Assembly (NCBI RefSeq): GCF_002086155.1
Contig: NZ_MVHE01000001.1
Span: 1 to 64,000 of the forward strand
Source: Mycobacterium angelicum
GTDB taxonomy: Bacteria > Actinomycetota > Actinomycetes > Mycobacteriales > Mycobacteriaceae
Direction of reading: 5' to 3'
DNA length: 64,000 bases
The position numbers and the translations under genes are program-made. Numbering within the stretch: position 1 is the stretch's first letter; every line of letters begins with the position of its first letter. This document shows positions 26,559-35,470 of the stretch, one piece after another. The notes beneath the pieces are model-generated. The model was given only the letters and a program-made list of their open reading frames with translations, had not been told where the DNA came from and did not search any database.

Positions 26559-27049
26559 TGCGCGAGATCACCCTCAGGGTCAACGGTCGGGACGAGCGCG
26601 CGGTGGTCGAGGGTCGCACCACCCTGGCCGAATTGCTTCGCGACCACCTTGGGCTCACCGGCACGCATCTGGGATGCGAGCACGGTATCTGTGGCGCGTG
26701 CACAGTGGCGGTCGACGGTCAGCCCGTCCGTTCCTGCCTGATGCTGGCGATGCAGGCGGAGGGCGCGGTGGTCGAGACTGTCGAGTCGCTGGGCGACGGT
26801 GATGAACTCGGGCTCATCCAGCAGGCGATGTGGGAGCGCCACGCGTTCCAATGTGCTTTCTGCGCACCGGGATTCCTCATGACGGTGCGATGCCTGCTGG
26901 CCGACAACCCGACGCCGACGGCGGCGCAGATCAAAGAAGAGCTCTCCGGAAACTTGTGTCGGTGCACGGGATACGCGTCGATCCTCCAGGGCGTCGCCGA
27001 AGCTGTGGCCAAGTTGGCGCCGACCACCGGAGGTGGCAACGATGCGTGA
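26558..27049 (+). CDS. coxS: 2Fe-2S (small) subunit of the molybdenum hydroxylase
   Basis: 163 residues. The N-terminal plant-type 2Fe-2S cluster is bound by Cys in GCEHGICGACTVAVDG and SCLML. The C-terminal helical domain binds the second cluster with CAFCAPGF and NLCRCTGYASI. It relays electrons from the molybdenum centre to FAD in the CoxM-type subunit. It overlaps the large-subunit gene by 8 bases (ATGCGTGA), so assembly is probably co-translational. Confidence 0.93.
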   Translation: MREITLRVNGRDERAVVEGRTTLAELLRDHLGLTGTHLGCEHGICGACTVAVDGQPVRSCLMLAMQAEGAVVETVESLGDGDELGLIQQAMWERHAFQCAFCAPGFLMTVRCLLADNPTPTAAQIKEELSGNLCRCTGYASILQGVAEAVAKLAPTTGGGNDA

Positions 27050-29657
27050 GCAGATCATGGGGCGATTCGTCGGCGCCCGCGTCCGGCGGGTCGAGGACCG
27101 CCGTCTGCTCCGCGGGCGCGGTCAATACGTCGACGACGTCGTCGTCCCGGACATGGCGCACGCGGCGTTCGTCCGGAGCCCATGGCCCCACGCCCTGATC
27201 CGCGGTATCGACACCACCCGCGCCGCAGGCGTTCCCGGGGTGCACGCGATCTTGACCGGTCCTGACATCGCTGCGGTCACCAACCCGCTGATCGGGATGC
27301 TCGCCTTGCCGGGCCTGTACGACCCATGGCACTGGGCGCTGGCCGTCGACCGTGTTCGTCTGGTCGGAGATCCGGTTGCCATCGTGGTAGCCACGTCACG
27401 CGCGGTGGCCGAGGACGCGGCCGAGCTGGTCGAGGTGGACTACGAGGAGCTGGAGCCGATCGCGACGTTGGCGCACGCCCACGATCCCAGCCGGCCGGCG
27501 ATCTGGCCGAAGGCCAACGGCAACGTCATCTGGGCGGCGTCGGAGTCGTTCGGCGACGTCGATGCGGCGTTCGCCGGGGCTGATCGAGTGATCCGCGAGA
27601 CCTTCCGCCAGCACCGGCACGCCAACCAACCGATGGAGACCAGAGGCATGGTGGCCGAGATCGACGCCGGCGGCCATCTGACGCTGCACGCGGCCCATCA
27701 GGCCGCGCACGTCCTCAAGTGGGTCATGGCGATGTGCCTGGCACGGCAGCCGGTGTGGATGTCGGTGCGCGACATGTTCCGCCAGCGCGAACAGATGAAG
27801 GCCATCTTCGCCGGGGTCCGCGACTTCGTTCGCGCCCACCCGACGATGTTGGCGGACACGCGGCCGATGGTGCCGATCATGCTGCGCCAGATCGCCAAAG
27901 ATCCAATGCGGATGGTGCACCTCAACCGGGCGCTCCTCGGATTGATGGCAACGCCCAGGGAGCGCCTCCCGCGCGTCGTGACGGGCGACATCGGCGGCGC
28001 GTTCGGGGCGAAGATTTCGGTGCTGCGTGAGGAGATCGCCCTGTGCGCTGCCGCACTGCGTCTCGGCCGATCGATCAAGTGGATCGAGGACCGCAACGAG
28101 CACCTTGTGCTCGGCGCCCAGGCCCGTGACGAACAGGTCGCCGTCGAGGCTGCGGTGATGAACGACGGGAGGGTGCGAGGCCTGCGCGCCAAGCTCACGA
28201 TGGATGGGGGCGCCTATCCGGCTCTTCCGTATGGGGCGCCCATGTTCTGCCGCTTCATCCAGACGATGTTCCCCGGTCCGTACCGGTTCGACGCCATGCA
28301 GTTCGACACCGAGATCGTCGCGTCCAACAAGCCGACGTATGTCGCCTACCGGGGCCCGTGGGCCGTTGAGACCTGGGTCCGCGAACGGTTATTCGATGTC
28401 ATAGCCCGCGAGTTGGGGATCAGCCGCGCCGAGATCCGGCTGCGCAACATCGTCGGCCCCGACATGCTGCCGACGACGATGGTCACCGGTCCGGCCCTCG
28501 ATGTGCGCATGTCGGCCAAGACCACCCTGCAAAGGGCTCTCGATGTCGCCGACTTCGAGCATTGGACCGAGCATCAGGCTGCGGCCCGGGAGCAGGGCCG
28601 TCGCCTCGGCCTCGGGATTGCGACCTACATCGAAGCGGCTCCGGGGCCGCCCGGGTTCATGGACGCGGTCATGCCGGGCATGTCCGCGTTCGCCGGCTCC
28701 GAGCCGATCCACGCGGTCCTCGAAGCCGACGGCAGCGTCACGCTGCACACCCGGCAGGTGCCCCATGGCCAAGGCCACGAGACGACGCTCGCGCAGGTGG
28801 CCGCCGACGAACTCGGCGTTGCGGTGGAGGCCGTCCGAGTCAGATACGGCGACACCAACTTTGCGCCGTTCGGCATCTCCGGCACCGGCGGCAGCCTGTC
28901 GGCGGCGATGGCGGGCGGCGCGGTCGCGTTGGCCGCGCACACGCTGCGCGAGCAGATCGTCGACATCGCCGCGGACCTGTTGGAGGCAGCGCCGGCCGAC
29001 ATCGTCATCGAAGACGGCGAGATTCACGTCGCGGGCGTCCCCACACTGTCGCGGACCTTCCGCGAGGTCGCCAAGGAGGCGATGCGGCGGGGCGTGACCG
29101 GCGGCGTGGTCGGCAACGACCGACCGGGCCGTCAAAAGGGCCCTGGTGAGGCGATCCGGGTGCACCGGGACTGGGACGGCGGCCAAGGGGGGTGGGCGCA
29201 CGCCACGCACGTGTGCTGGGTGGAGGTCGATCTCGAAACCGGTGAGGTGAAGATTCCCCGCTACGCGGTGGTGGAGGACTGCGGCGAGATGATCAACCCG
29301 GCCATCGTCGAAGGCCAGATCCGGGGTGGCGTCGCGCAGGGGGTGGGTGCCGTGTTCTACGAGAAGACCACCTACGGGGAGGACGGGCAGCCCCGGTCGG
29401 GGACGTTCATGGACTACCTGATCCCGACCACGATGGAGATCCCGGAAATCGAGATCCACCATGTGGAGACGCCGACGGACATCGCCTTCAACTATCGAGG
29501 CGTCGGCGAAGGGGGCATGATCGGCGCACCGGCGGCGATCACCAATGCGGTGGAGGACGCCCTCGCCGACCTCGACGTCCGGATCACCGAACAGCACCTC
29601 CCGCCGACCAGGGTTCTCGAGCTCGCGGGCGTCATCCCCGAACGCACCGACCGATAA
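27042..29657 (+). CDS. coxL: Molybdopterin-binding (large) subunit, xanthine dehydrogenase/CoxL family, atypical
   Basis: 871 residues from ATG 27042 with GGAGGTGG upstream. Family features: GRFVGARVRRVEDRRLLRGR at the N-terminus, GDIGGAFGAKISVLREEIAL (about 315) for the pterin, and the catalytic Glu in RGVGEGGMIGAPAAI near the C-terminus. The active-site loop reads YVAYRGPWA (about 434-441). That lacks the Cys of form I CO dehydrogenase (AYxCSFR) and differs from form II (AYRGAGR), so CO oxidation is unlikely. An extra segment of about 70 residues (231-300) interrupts the usual fold before GDIGGAFGAK. It probably hydroxylates an organic substrate. Confidence 0.88.
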   Translation: MREQIMGRFVGARVRRVEDRRLLRGRGQYVDDVVVPDMAHAAFVRSPWPHALIRGIDTTRAAGVPGVHAILTGPDIAAVTNPLIGMLALPGLYDPWHWALAVDRVRLVGDPVAIVVATSRAVAEDAAELVEVDYEELEPIATLAHAHDPSRPAIWPKANGNVIWAASESFGDVDAAFAGADRVIRETFRQHRHANQPMETRGMVAEIDAGGHLTLHAAHQAAHVLKWVMAMCLARQPVWMSVRDMFRQREQMKAIFAGVRDFVRAHPTMLADTRPMVPIMLRQIAKDPMRMVHLNRALLGLMATPRERLPRVVTGDIGGAFGAKISVLREEIALCAAALRLGRSIKWIEDRNEHLVLGAQARDEQVAVEAAVMNDGRVRGLRAKLTMDGGAYPALPYGAPMFCRFIQTMFPGPYRFDAMQFDTEIVASNKPTYVAYRGPWAVETWVRERLFDVIARELGISRAEIRLRNIVGPDMLPTTMVTGPALDVRMSAKTTLQRALDVADFEHWTEHQAAAREQGRRLGLGIATYIEAAPGPPGFMDAVMPGMSAFAGSEPIHAVLEADGSVTLHTRQVPHGQGHETTLAQVAADELGVAVEAVRVRYGDTNFAPFGISGTGGSLSAAMAGGAVALAAHTLREQIVDIAADLLEAAPADIVIEDGEIHVAGVPTLSRTFREVAKEAMRRGVTGGVVGNDRPGRQKGPGEAIRVHRDWDGGQGGWAHATHVCWVEVDLETGEVKIPRYAVVEDCGEMINPAIVEGQIRGGVAQGVGAVFYEKTTYGEDGQPRSGTFMDYLIPTTMEIPEIEIHHVETPTDIAFNYRGVGEGGMIGAPAAITNAVEDALADLDVRITEQHLPPTRVLELAGVIPERTDR

Positions 29658-29736
29658 TTCGGCCACCTTTTCGGGTTATGCCTCGGCGCAGAATCGGCGG
29701 CCGAAAATTGTCGTACCCCCCTGCGATGATGAACAC

Positions 29737-31005
29737 ATGCCTTCGACCGCATCCGCCGACGCCGTGGTGACGAGCCCTAGCGAGCGTCTTGAGGTGCTGT
29801 TCGAGGAGCTGGCGGAGCTGAACGGTCAGCGCAACGCGATCGATGGGCGCATCGTCGAGATCGTCGCCGAGATAGATCGCGACCAGTTGTGCGGCGCCAC
29901 CGGCGCGCGGTCGGTGCCGGCGTTGGTGGCCTGGAAGACCGGCTGTTCGTCGGCAAACGCCCACACGATTACCACCATTGCGAGCCGGCTGACGGAGTTC
30001 CCACGCTGCGCCCAAGGCATGCGGGAGGGCCGGCTGTCGCTGGATCAGGTCGGCGTCATCGCGGCGCGGGCGGGTGAGGGATCTGATGAGCATTACGCGG
30101 AATTGGCACGCTTTGCCACGGTCAATCAGCTGCGCACCGCACTCAAGCTGGAACCACGACCCGAGCCCCGTCCGCGGCCCGAGCCCGAGCGCGAGCGCGA
30201 GCGCGAACGCTCGATCACTACCACCACCGACGAGCAGGGCAGCTGCTACCGCATCAGGCTTGACCACCACGACGCCGCAAAGTTCGATGCCGCCCTGCAG
30301 TCTCATCGTGATGCGTTGATGGCGGAGTGGAAGGCCGATCACGGCAATGGCAAGAGCGCTTCAGATCAGCGGCCCCCGTTGCCCACCACCGCCGAGGCGT
30401 TTATGCGCCTGGTCGAAGCCGGCTGGGATGCCGAGGCGGCCCGCCGGCCCCACGGGCAGCACACCACCGTGGTGGTGCACGTCGACGTTGAGCAGCGGGC
30501 TGCGGCGCTGCATCTGGGTCCGCTGCTCAGCGAGGCCGAACGTCGGTATCTAACCTGTGATGCCACCTGTGAAGTCTGGTTCGAACGCCACGGCGAGGTC
30601 ATTGGTGCCGGCCGGGCGAGCCGCATGATCAGCCGCCGGCTTCGCCGCGCGCTCGAGCACCGCCAGCCCATGTGCGCCGTTCCTGGCTGCAGCGCCACCC
30701 GTGGTCTGCACGCCCATCACATCCGGCACTGGGAAGACGGCGGCCCAACCGAGTTGGCCAACCTGGTGCTGCTGTGCCCTTATCACCACCGGTTGCACCA
30801 TCGTGGCGTCATCACCATCACCGGGTCCCCAAGCGCTCTGGTCGTCACCGACGACGACGGTCGAATACTGAGCCCGGGGTCACTCGCGCGGCCACCAACT
30901 CAACCCCCGCCCGCGGTGGCGCCCTGCCCCGGGCCTACCGGCGAGCGCGCGGACTGGTGGTGGTACGAACCCTTCCAACCCCAACCACCGCCAGTCAACA
31001 ACTAG
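29737..31005 (+). CDS. DUF222 / HNH endonuclease family protein (13E12 repeat type)
   Basis: 422 residues from ATG 29737. The N-terminal DUF222 domain is helical (ERLEVLFEELAELNGQ). The C-terminal HNH motif is CAVPGCSATRGLHAHHIRHW, then GGPTELANLVLLCPYHHRLH, with zinc-binding Cys and metal His. Between them lies a short repeat of Pro/Glu/Arg (about residues 138-155) encoded by GAGCGC-like hexamers. Members of this family occur in many mycobacterial copies and are often linked to mobile DNA (REP13E12). It separates the molybdenum-hydroxylase subunits from coxE/coxD and may be a later insertion. Confidence 0.85.
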   Translation: MPSTASADAVVTSPSERLEVLFEELAELNGQRNAIDGRIVEIVAEIDRDQLCGATGARSVPALVAWKTGCSSANAHTITTIASRLTEFPRCAQGMREGRLSLDQVGVIAARAGEGSDEHYAELARFATVNQLRTALKLEPRPEPRPRPEPERERERERSITTTTDEQGSCYRIRLDHHDAAKFDAALQSHRDALMAEWKADHGNGKSASDQRPPLPTTAEAFMRLVEAGWDAEAARRPHGQHTTVVVHVDVEQRAAALHLGPLLSEAERRYLTCDATCEVWFERHGEVIGAGRASRMISRRLRRALEHRQPMCAVPGCSATRGLHAHHIRHWEDGGPTELANLVLLCPYHHRLHHRGVITITGSPSALVVTDDDGRILSPGSLARPPTQPPPAVAPCPGPTGERADWWWYEPFQPQPPPVNN

Positions 31006-31095
31006 GCCGATCAGTGCCGGCGGCGCATCGACGCTCAAACACGTTGGCGCATCAAGAGATTCGTTCGCACTGCCAGGCCGCCCAGGCGGGCAACC

Positions 31096-32205
31096 TCATT
31101 TCGAGATGACCTCGAGCAGGTCGTCCAATGCGTTCAGGTTGTGGCCCTCGACGAAGTCATCGATGTACGGCAGTGCTGCGGCCATACCGCGGGCCAGCGG
31201 GGCGTAACCGGCCGTCGCTTTGAGTGGGTTGACCCACACCACCTTGTGAGCCACCCGCGACAGCCGCGCCATTTGATCGGCGATCACGCTCGGATCACCG
31301 CGCTCCCAGCCATCGGAGAGGATCACCACGACGGCGCCGCGAGACATGCCCCGCATTCCCCACTCGTCGTTGTAGTCGCGCAACGTATGTCCGAGTCGCG
31401 TGCCGCCAGACCAATCGGGCACCACCGCGCTTGCCCGGCGCAGCGCTTGATCGGGGTCGTGGGACACCAGCTCCCGCGTCAGCCGGGTCAGGCGTGTTCC
31501 CAGGGTGAAGGCTTCCACCCGGCGGCGGCCGGCCACGGCCGCGTGCATGAACCGCAGCAGCGCTCGGGAGTAGCTGTCCATCGAGCCGCTGACGTCACAT
31601 AAGAAGACAAGCCTGCGGGGCTGCAGGGTCGGCGCGTACCAGGCTCGGCGGATGGGCTCTCCACCGGTGCGCAGCGATCCACGCACAGTGGCGCGGATGT
31701 CAGGCTGCCGGTTTCGGCGCCACTTGACGGGTCGCCGCCGCCTGCTGCGTCGCATCGCCGCTGCCGCACGAAGATTGGCCATCAACCGCTGCGCGTCGGC
31801 AAAATCTGTTGCGGTGTATTGGCCAAAGTCCTTGCTGCGGAGCACTTCTACCGGGCTATACCGCACCGCCGTCGTGGGTGCTTGGCTCGGGTGCTCGGCA
31901 TCGTCTTCGGTCTCCGGATTTGGGTCGTCGATGCCCGCCATTTCCGCTGGAGCTATCGCGGCGACAGCGGCGTCCGACGGTTGGCCGAGCCAGACTGAAC
32001 GGAATACGCGATCGAAGGTATCGATGTCCTCCGGGCGCTTGACCAGAACGGCGCGCCCCGCCCAGTACAGGCTGTCACGATCGGCCGGGTCAAGCTCGCT
32101 CAGCGCCGACACGAAGAGCGCGACCGATCCGGTGGGAACGGCGATGCCCTCGGCGCGCAGGCAACGGGCGAACAGCACCGCCAGCCGGTTCGCGCTGTCA
32201 GACAT
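31096..32205 (-). CDS. coxE: CoxE-like von Willebrand factor A protein
   Basis: 369 residues. The C-terminal vWA domain has the MIDAS motif LCDVSGSMDSYS, then a Thr in GGTRLG and Asp in LSDGWERGDP. The N-terminus is helical with a basic RRSRRRRPVKWRR patch. CoxE works with the AAA protein CoxD in maturing the metal centre of aerobic CO dehydrogenase-type enzymes. The gene overlaps coxD by 8 bases on the strand opposite to coxMSL, so maturation genes and subunits converge here. Confidence 0.85.
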   Translation of the reverse strand: MSDSANRLAVLFARCLRAEGIAVPTGSVALFVSALSELDPADRDSLYWAGRAVLVKRPEDIDTFDRVFRSVWLGQPSDAAVAAIAPAEMAGIDDPNPETEDDAEHPSQAPTTAVRYSPVEVLRSKDFGQYTATDFADAQRLMANLRAAAAMRRSRRRRPVKWRRNRQPDIRATVRGSLRTGGEPIRRAWYAPTLQPRRLVFLCDVSGSMDSYSRALLRFMHAAVAGRRRVEAFTLGTRLTRLTRELVSHDPDQALRRASAVVPDWSGGTRLGHTLRDYNDEWGMRGMSRGAVVVILSDGWERGDPSVIADQMARLSRVAHKVVWVNPLKATAGYAPLARGMAAALPYIDDFVEGHNLNALDDLLEVISK

Positions 32206-33094
32206 CGTCGTCGGCGACCCGCACCAGTATGTCGAGCCCTGCGGCCCTTGCCTTTTCGATGTCTTCGCGATACTTCAGCACCCAGCCGAGGGTGTGCTCG
32301 ATGTCGGTGCCAGCCAATTCCGCCTCACCCAGTTCAGCCAGCGCTCGGGTCCAGTCGATGGTTTCTGCCACTCCCGGGGGTTTATAGAGGTCGAGTCCCC
32401 GCAACGCCTCGACGGCGGCGGCGACCCGCCGCGCCAGCCGTTCGCTTGCCTCAGGCACGCGCAGCCGCACGATGGCCACTTCTCTGTCGATGCCGGGATG
32501 GTCCACCCAGTGATAGAGGCAGCGCCGTTTGAGTGCGTCGTGCAGGTCTCGGGTGCGATTGGAGGTCAGGATCACCAGCGGCGGCATTTCGGCCACGAAC
32601 GTTCCCAGTTCCGGCACCGTCACCGCGAAATCAGACAATATCTCCAGCAGGAAAGCCTCGAATTCGTCATCGGCACGGTCGATTTCGTCGATGAGCAGTA
32701 CCGGCGGGGGGCCATCGCGGTTGTCGAGGGCTTGCAGGAGTGGTCGCCGAACGAGGAACCGCTCTGAGAAGAGTTCGTCTTCAGCAGCTGACATAGCCTC
32801 TGCGCCAACGGTTTCCGCAGCCTTCAGGTGCAGCAGCTGGCGGGCATAATCCCATTCATAGACCGCCTGCGCCACGTCGATGCCCTCGTAGCACTGCAGC
32901 CGTAACAACTTGGCGCCGGACATGCGTGCCAGCGTTTTGGCAACCTCGGTCTTACCGGCCCCGGCCTCGCCTTCAAGCAGCAATGGGCGCCGCAGCCGCG
33001 CGGCGAGATGAATGGCGGTGGCCAGCCCGTCGTCGGCGAGGTAGCCGAATCGGGTGAGGTCCGCTTGCAGCCGGCGGACCGCGTCGGTCGTCAC
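32198..33094 (-). CDS. coxD: CoxD-like MoxR-family AAA ATPase
   Basis: 298 residues. The GTG at 33094 is chosen because AGGAGG lies just before it; an upstream TTG would put the ribosome site inside the gene. Walker A is LLLEGEAGAGKTEVAK, Walker B is PPVLLIDEIDRAD, and the sensor segment is ILTSNRTRDL. MoxR proteins act as chaperones with vWA partners. CoxD is known to function in sulfuration of the Cu/Mo cofactor in CO dehydrogenase; here it would service the atypical hydroxylase. Confidence 0.88.
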   Translation of the reverse strand: MTTDAVRRLQADLTRFGYLADDGLATAIHLAARLRRPLLLEGEAGAGKTEVAKTLARMSGAKLLRLQCYEGIDVAQAVYEWDYARQLLHLKAAETVGAEAMSAAEDELFSERFLVRRPLLQALDNRDGPPPVLLIDEIDRADDEFEAFLLEILSDFAVTVPELGTFVAEMPPLVILTSNRTRDLHDALKRRCLYHWVDHPGIDREVAIVRLRVPEASERLARRVAAAVEALRGLDLYKPPGVAETIDWTRALAELGEAELAGTDIEHTLGWVLKYREDIEKARAAGLDILVRVADDDV

Positions 33095-33425
33095 GGGTGC
33101 ACCTCCTGACAACCCACCGTGCGCATACCGCTGACTCTACGAAGCGGCGCGGCCCGTGGCGCGGTCTTGTCGAAAACATCGTCTTGAATGCGAGCGCCGT
33201 CCGTCTATGGGACGCAACAGCGGAAAAGAAACGCGCGCTCAACTCCCGCACTCCGGGGCCGACGACGTAGTTGGATGCGGGTGCGCCGGCCTCGACGTCC
33301 GGAATGAAGCGGGCCGCGCGCCCGCCCTTTTGCTAGGACAACAATCCGGAGACCCCGTCCTGGCCGAGTGCCCTTCCGCCGCGGGCGCGCCAATCGACCC
33401 CGGATCGGATTCACCGACCGTCGGC
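33095..33425. other. 331-base stretch without an identifiable gene
   Basis: It contains the coxD ribosome site (AGGAGG, minus strand) and presumably its promoter. Open frames on both strands have Arg/Gly-rich, non-protein-like translations. No RNA gene, repeat or clear terminator is seen. Confidence 0.5.
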
Positions 33426-33809
33426 CTAACTCGGAGCCGGGCGTACTACCCAGGTGTCAGTTGGGTACGCGCATATCAACGCGTCACCATCTGGCGACTG
33501 TGCAAAAGCCCCACTTGCAGTACGGCTATGAATCTCCTCCACACACCCCGTGCCACCAATTTGTCGAACGCCAACCACCGGGTACGCAGCCGCTACCCAG
33601 ACGTTGGGTTTTCCGGTTCCTCCGCAAATCAAAGCGGCACCGCCAGGGTCACGCCCGAAGATGAACTTCCCTGTGGGGCTACCGCAGGGCTGTCCTTCGT
33701 TCACACCGTTAGTCATATTGGGAACGACATCTGCGCTGGCAAGTGGGACCGCGCCCAATGCAGCCGCTGCAATGGCTGCCGCGACAAATGGCGCTTTCAC
33801 GGTCCGCAC
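33426..33809 (-). CDS. Small secreted protein of unknown function
   Basis: 127 residues from GTG 33809 with a clear Sec signal (AAAIAAAALGAVPLASADVV, cleavage near residue 27). The mature part has four cysteines in repeated contexts (GQPCGSP, ALICGGTG, GTGCVEE, ALICAYP) and two similar halves (FIFGRDPGGAALICGG; FAQSPDGDALICAYP), suggesting a duplicated disulfide-bonded beta unit. This is typical of small exported mycobacterial proteins. No function is known to me. Confidence 0.75.
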   Translation of the reverse strand: MRTVKAPFVAAAIAAAALGAVPLASADVVPNMTNGVNEGQPCGSPTGKFIFGRDPGGAALICGGTGKPNVWVAAAYPVVGVRQIGGTGCVEEIHSRTASGAFAQSPDGDALICAYPTDTWVVRPAPS

Positions 33810-33892
33810 CCCCTCGGCTGATGCGCTCTGGATGGGGATGAAGCTACTCGTCGGGAACGTTTAGCGGGCGCGTAATGCGCAATGTCAGCGGG

Positions 33893-34696
33893 CTAAGCGG
33901 GGTTGGCGAAAACCGGTTGCTCCCCGGACATCCCAGCGACCACGGCGGCGATCTGGTTGGGCGTACCGATTAGCCCGGTCTGCACTACTGATTCGAGCGC
34001 AAGAGCGGCTGCGGGGTCGTTGCTGATCCAGGTTTCGTCGTACAGGCGCTTCGCCGCACGGATGGCATCCGGTGACTTCCCTGCGATCTCGCCCGCGAGT
34101 GTCAACGCCGCTGATAGCGGATCCGCGGCCGTCCGAGTGATCAAGCCGAGCTCGGAACCCTCGCTGCCGGAGACGATTCGGCCAGTGAACGTCAACTCTT
34201 TCGCGACGTCGATCGGTAAAAGTCTCGGCAGTGTCTGCGTGATGCCCATGTCGGGAACGAGTCCCCACTTGATCTCCATGATGCTCAGCTTCGCGTCCGG
34301 CGCGGCGATCCGGATGTCTGCGCCGAGTGCAATCTGCAGACCGCCGCCAAAGCAGTTGCCATGGATCGCGGCAATGACTGGCGCCGGTACCAACGACCAG
34401 TCGTAGCTCACGCGCTGCGCGAGGTTCGCCGTCCGGTCCTCATCTCGGGACAACAGAACGCCCGTGCCACGCTCGTCGCCCATGAAACTTGCCACGTCCA
34501 AACCAGAGCAGAAGCTCTTGCCCTCACCGTGCAGAACGACCGCGCGGACCGATGTATCACCTGCCAGCTGCTCTGCGGCAGCCACCAAGCCGTCGAACAT
34601 TGCTTGATCGAGCGCATTGTGCTTGTCGGCGCGCACCATGGTTGCCGTTGCCACGCCATTGTCGGCGATCCGCACCCGGACTCTGTCTTCACTCAC
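33893..34696 (-). CDS. echA: Enoyl-CoA hydratase/isomerase (crotonase) family protein
   Basis: 267 residues from GTG 34696, which gives the usual crotonase N-terminus (RVRVRIADNGVATATM). The oxyanion-hole segments are KSFCSGLDVASF and IHGNCFGGGLQIALGADIRI. The catalytic region MEIKWGLVPDMG lacks the Glu that follows in classical hydratases, so isomerase or another crotonase activity is possible. The enzyme would act on acyl-CoA thioesters in the cytoplasm. It stands alone between secreted-protein genes. Confidence 0.85.
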   Translation of the reverse strand: MSEDRVRVRIADNGVATATMVRADKHNALDQAMFDGLVAAAEQLAGDTSVRAVVLHGEGKSFCSGLDVASFMGDERGTGVLLSRDEDRTANLAQRVSYDWSLVPAPVIAAIHGNCFGGGLQIALGADIRIAAPDAKLSIMEIKWGLVPDMGITQTLPRLLPIDVAKELTFTGRIVSGSEGSELGLITRTAADPLSAALTLAGEIAGKSPDAIRAAKRLYDETWISNDPAAALALESVVQTGLIGTPNQIAAVVAGMSGEQPVFANPA

Positions 34697-34799
34697 GAGT
34701 GGCAATCTATCGCGCCGGGACCGGATGACCGGCCGACGCAAGAGTTGTCCAAGCGATCAGGCGCACGCTGTGGTTACCAACCGACAGAAAGATCAGAAC

Positions 34800-35111
34800 A
34801 TGAACAACCGAATCGCAGCACTGGTATCCGCTGTGTTGGCTAGCTGTGGGTTGGGCCTGGCGGCTCCTGCACAAGCCCGACCCCTACCACCGCATACGTG
34901 GTGCCCGGGCAATTAAATGGTGTACTCGCGCTACGACATGTCGTCCGGACCGGGGGTCGCCTACCAATGGGACATGAATGTCTGCCACACGTGGTACTGG
35001 GTACAGCACTCGGCCGGCAACGTGCCCTACCAGGGCCAGCTACCAAGCGATGTGTGGGACGGAGACAATCCGCCTCCGGTGAAAGAGGATTCATGCGACT
35101 TCTGCTCGTAG
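34800..35111 (+). pseudogene. Small secreted protein gene split by one in-frame stop
   Basis: ATG 34800 encodes a signal peptide (cleavage after PAQA) and PLPPHTWCPGN, then TAA at 34914. The same frame resumes at once with ATG and reads DMNVCHTWYWVQHSAGNVPY, with DSCDFCS at the end. The second part (DMNVCHTWYWV, VWDGDNPPP) is the body of a known type of small exported mycobacterial protein that follows an N-terminal PHTWCPG. One nonsense change therefore separates signal and body. A sequencing error or a tolerated stop cannot be excluded. Confidence 0.7.
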
Positions 35112-35260
35112 GGCTCGATGGCGAGAAACTTTAGACACGATCTAGCTGGACAGCGTTGAAGTATCGGCTTTAGCATCTATTGGCCACCGCTAGACATAAA
35201 TGCTTTGCCCTATACCGGCATGGGTTCAAATCCAGGACGGAACAGGAAGGAGGTGAGCAA

Positions 35261-35329
35261 GTGTCCTACGATGTGTTATTCCTCGATGAGGAGACATCGT
35301 ATTCGGCCAATGTACTCGTGGTCGAATGA
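35261..35329 (+). CDS. 22-residue peptide gene with a strong ribosome site
   Basis: GTG 35261 follows GGAAGGAGGTG with ideal spacing, and the frame MSYDVLFLDEETSYSANVLV(VE) ends at TGA 35327. The peptide is acidic and half hydrophobic, without a signal. A 12-bp hairpin begins five bases after the stop. A possible -10 (CATAAAT, about 35199) lies upstream. Nothing similar is known to me; it may be a regulatory peptide, a RiPP-like precursor or a leader peptide. The rest of 35112-35470 shows no gene. Confidence 0.4.
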   Translation: MSYDVLFLDEETSYSANVLVVE

Positions 35330-35333
35330 AAAC

Positions 35334-35359
35334 AGCTTGTCTACCTCGGTAGATAAGCT
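35334..35359 (+). terminator. Strong stem-loop after the 22-residue peptide gene
   Basis: AGCTTGTCTACC and GGTAGATAAGCT pair almost perfectly (one G-T pair), closing a loop of 2-4 bases. There is no T-run afterwards. It could be a transcription end, an RNA-stability element or part of an attenuator. Confidence 0.5.
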
Positions 35360-35470
35360 AGGCGGGCGGGGCCTGCACACAGCATGTGACCCCAACTGCA
35401 GGTTTTAGCCAATTCCGCGAACGGCGACAAAGGCATTACAAGCAATCATTTTGGTCGCGACGGATTTCTG

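Noticed and set aside
27042..29657. Aerobic CO dehydrogenase
   Set aside because: The active-site loop lacks both known CO dehydrogenase motifs (AYxCSFR, AYRGAGR), so only the family name is used.
28389..29666. Antisense frame (425 codons) opposite the CoxL-type gene
   Set aside because: No domain signature; it is the reverse complement of well-conserved CoxL-family sequence.
33156..33821. Plus-strand frame of 221 codons over the small secreted-protein gene
   Set aside because: The minus-strand frame has a signal peptide and patterned cysteines; the plus-strand translation does not resemble a protein.
35205..35245. tRNA-like T-arm (GGTTCAAATCC)
   Set aside because: Only two base pairs flank the loop, the remaining stem positions mismatch, and no anticodon or acceptor stem can be folded around it.
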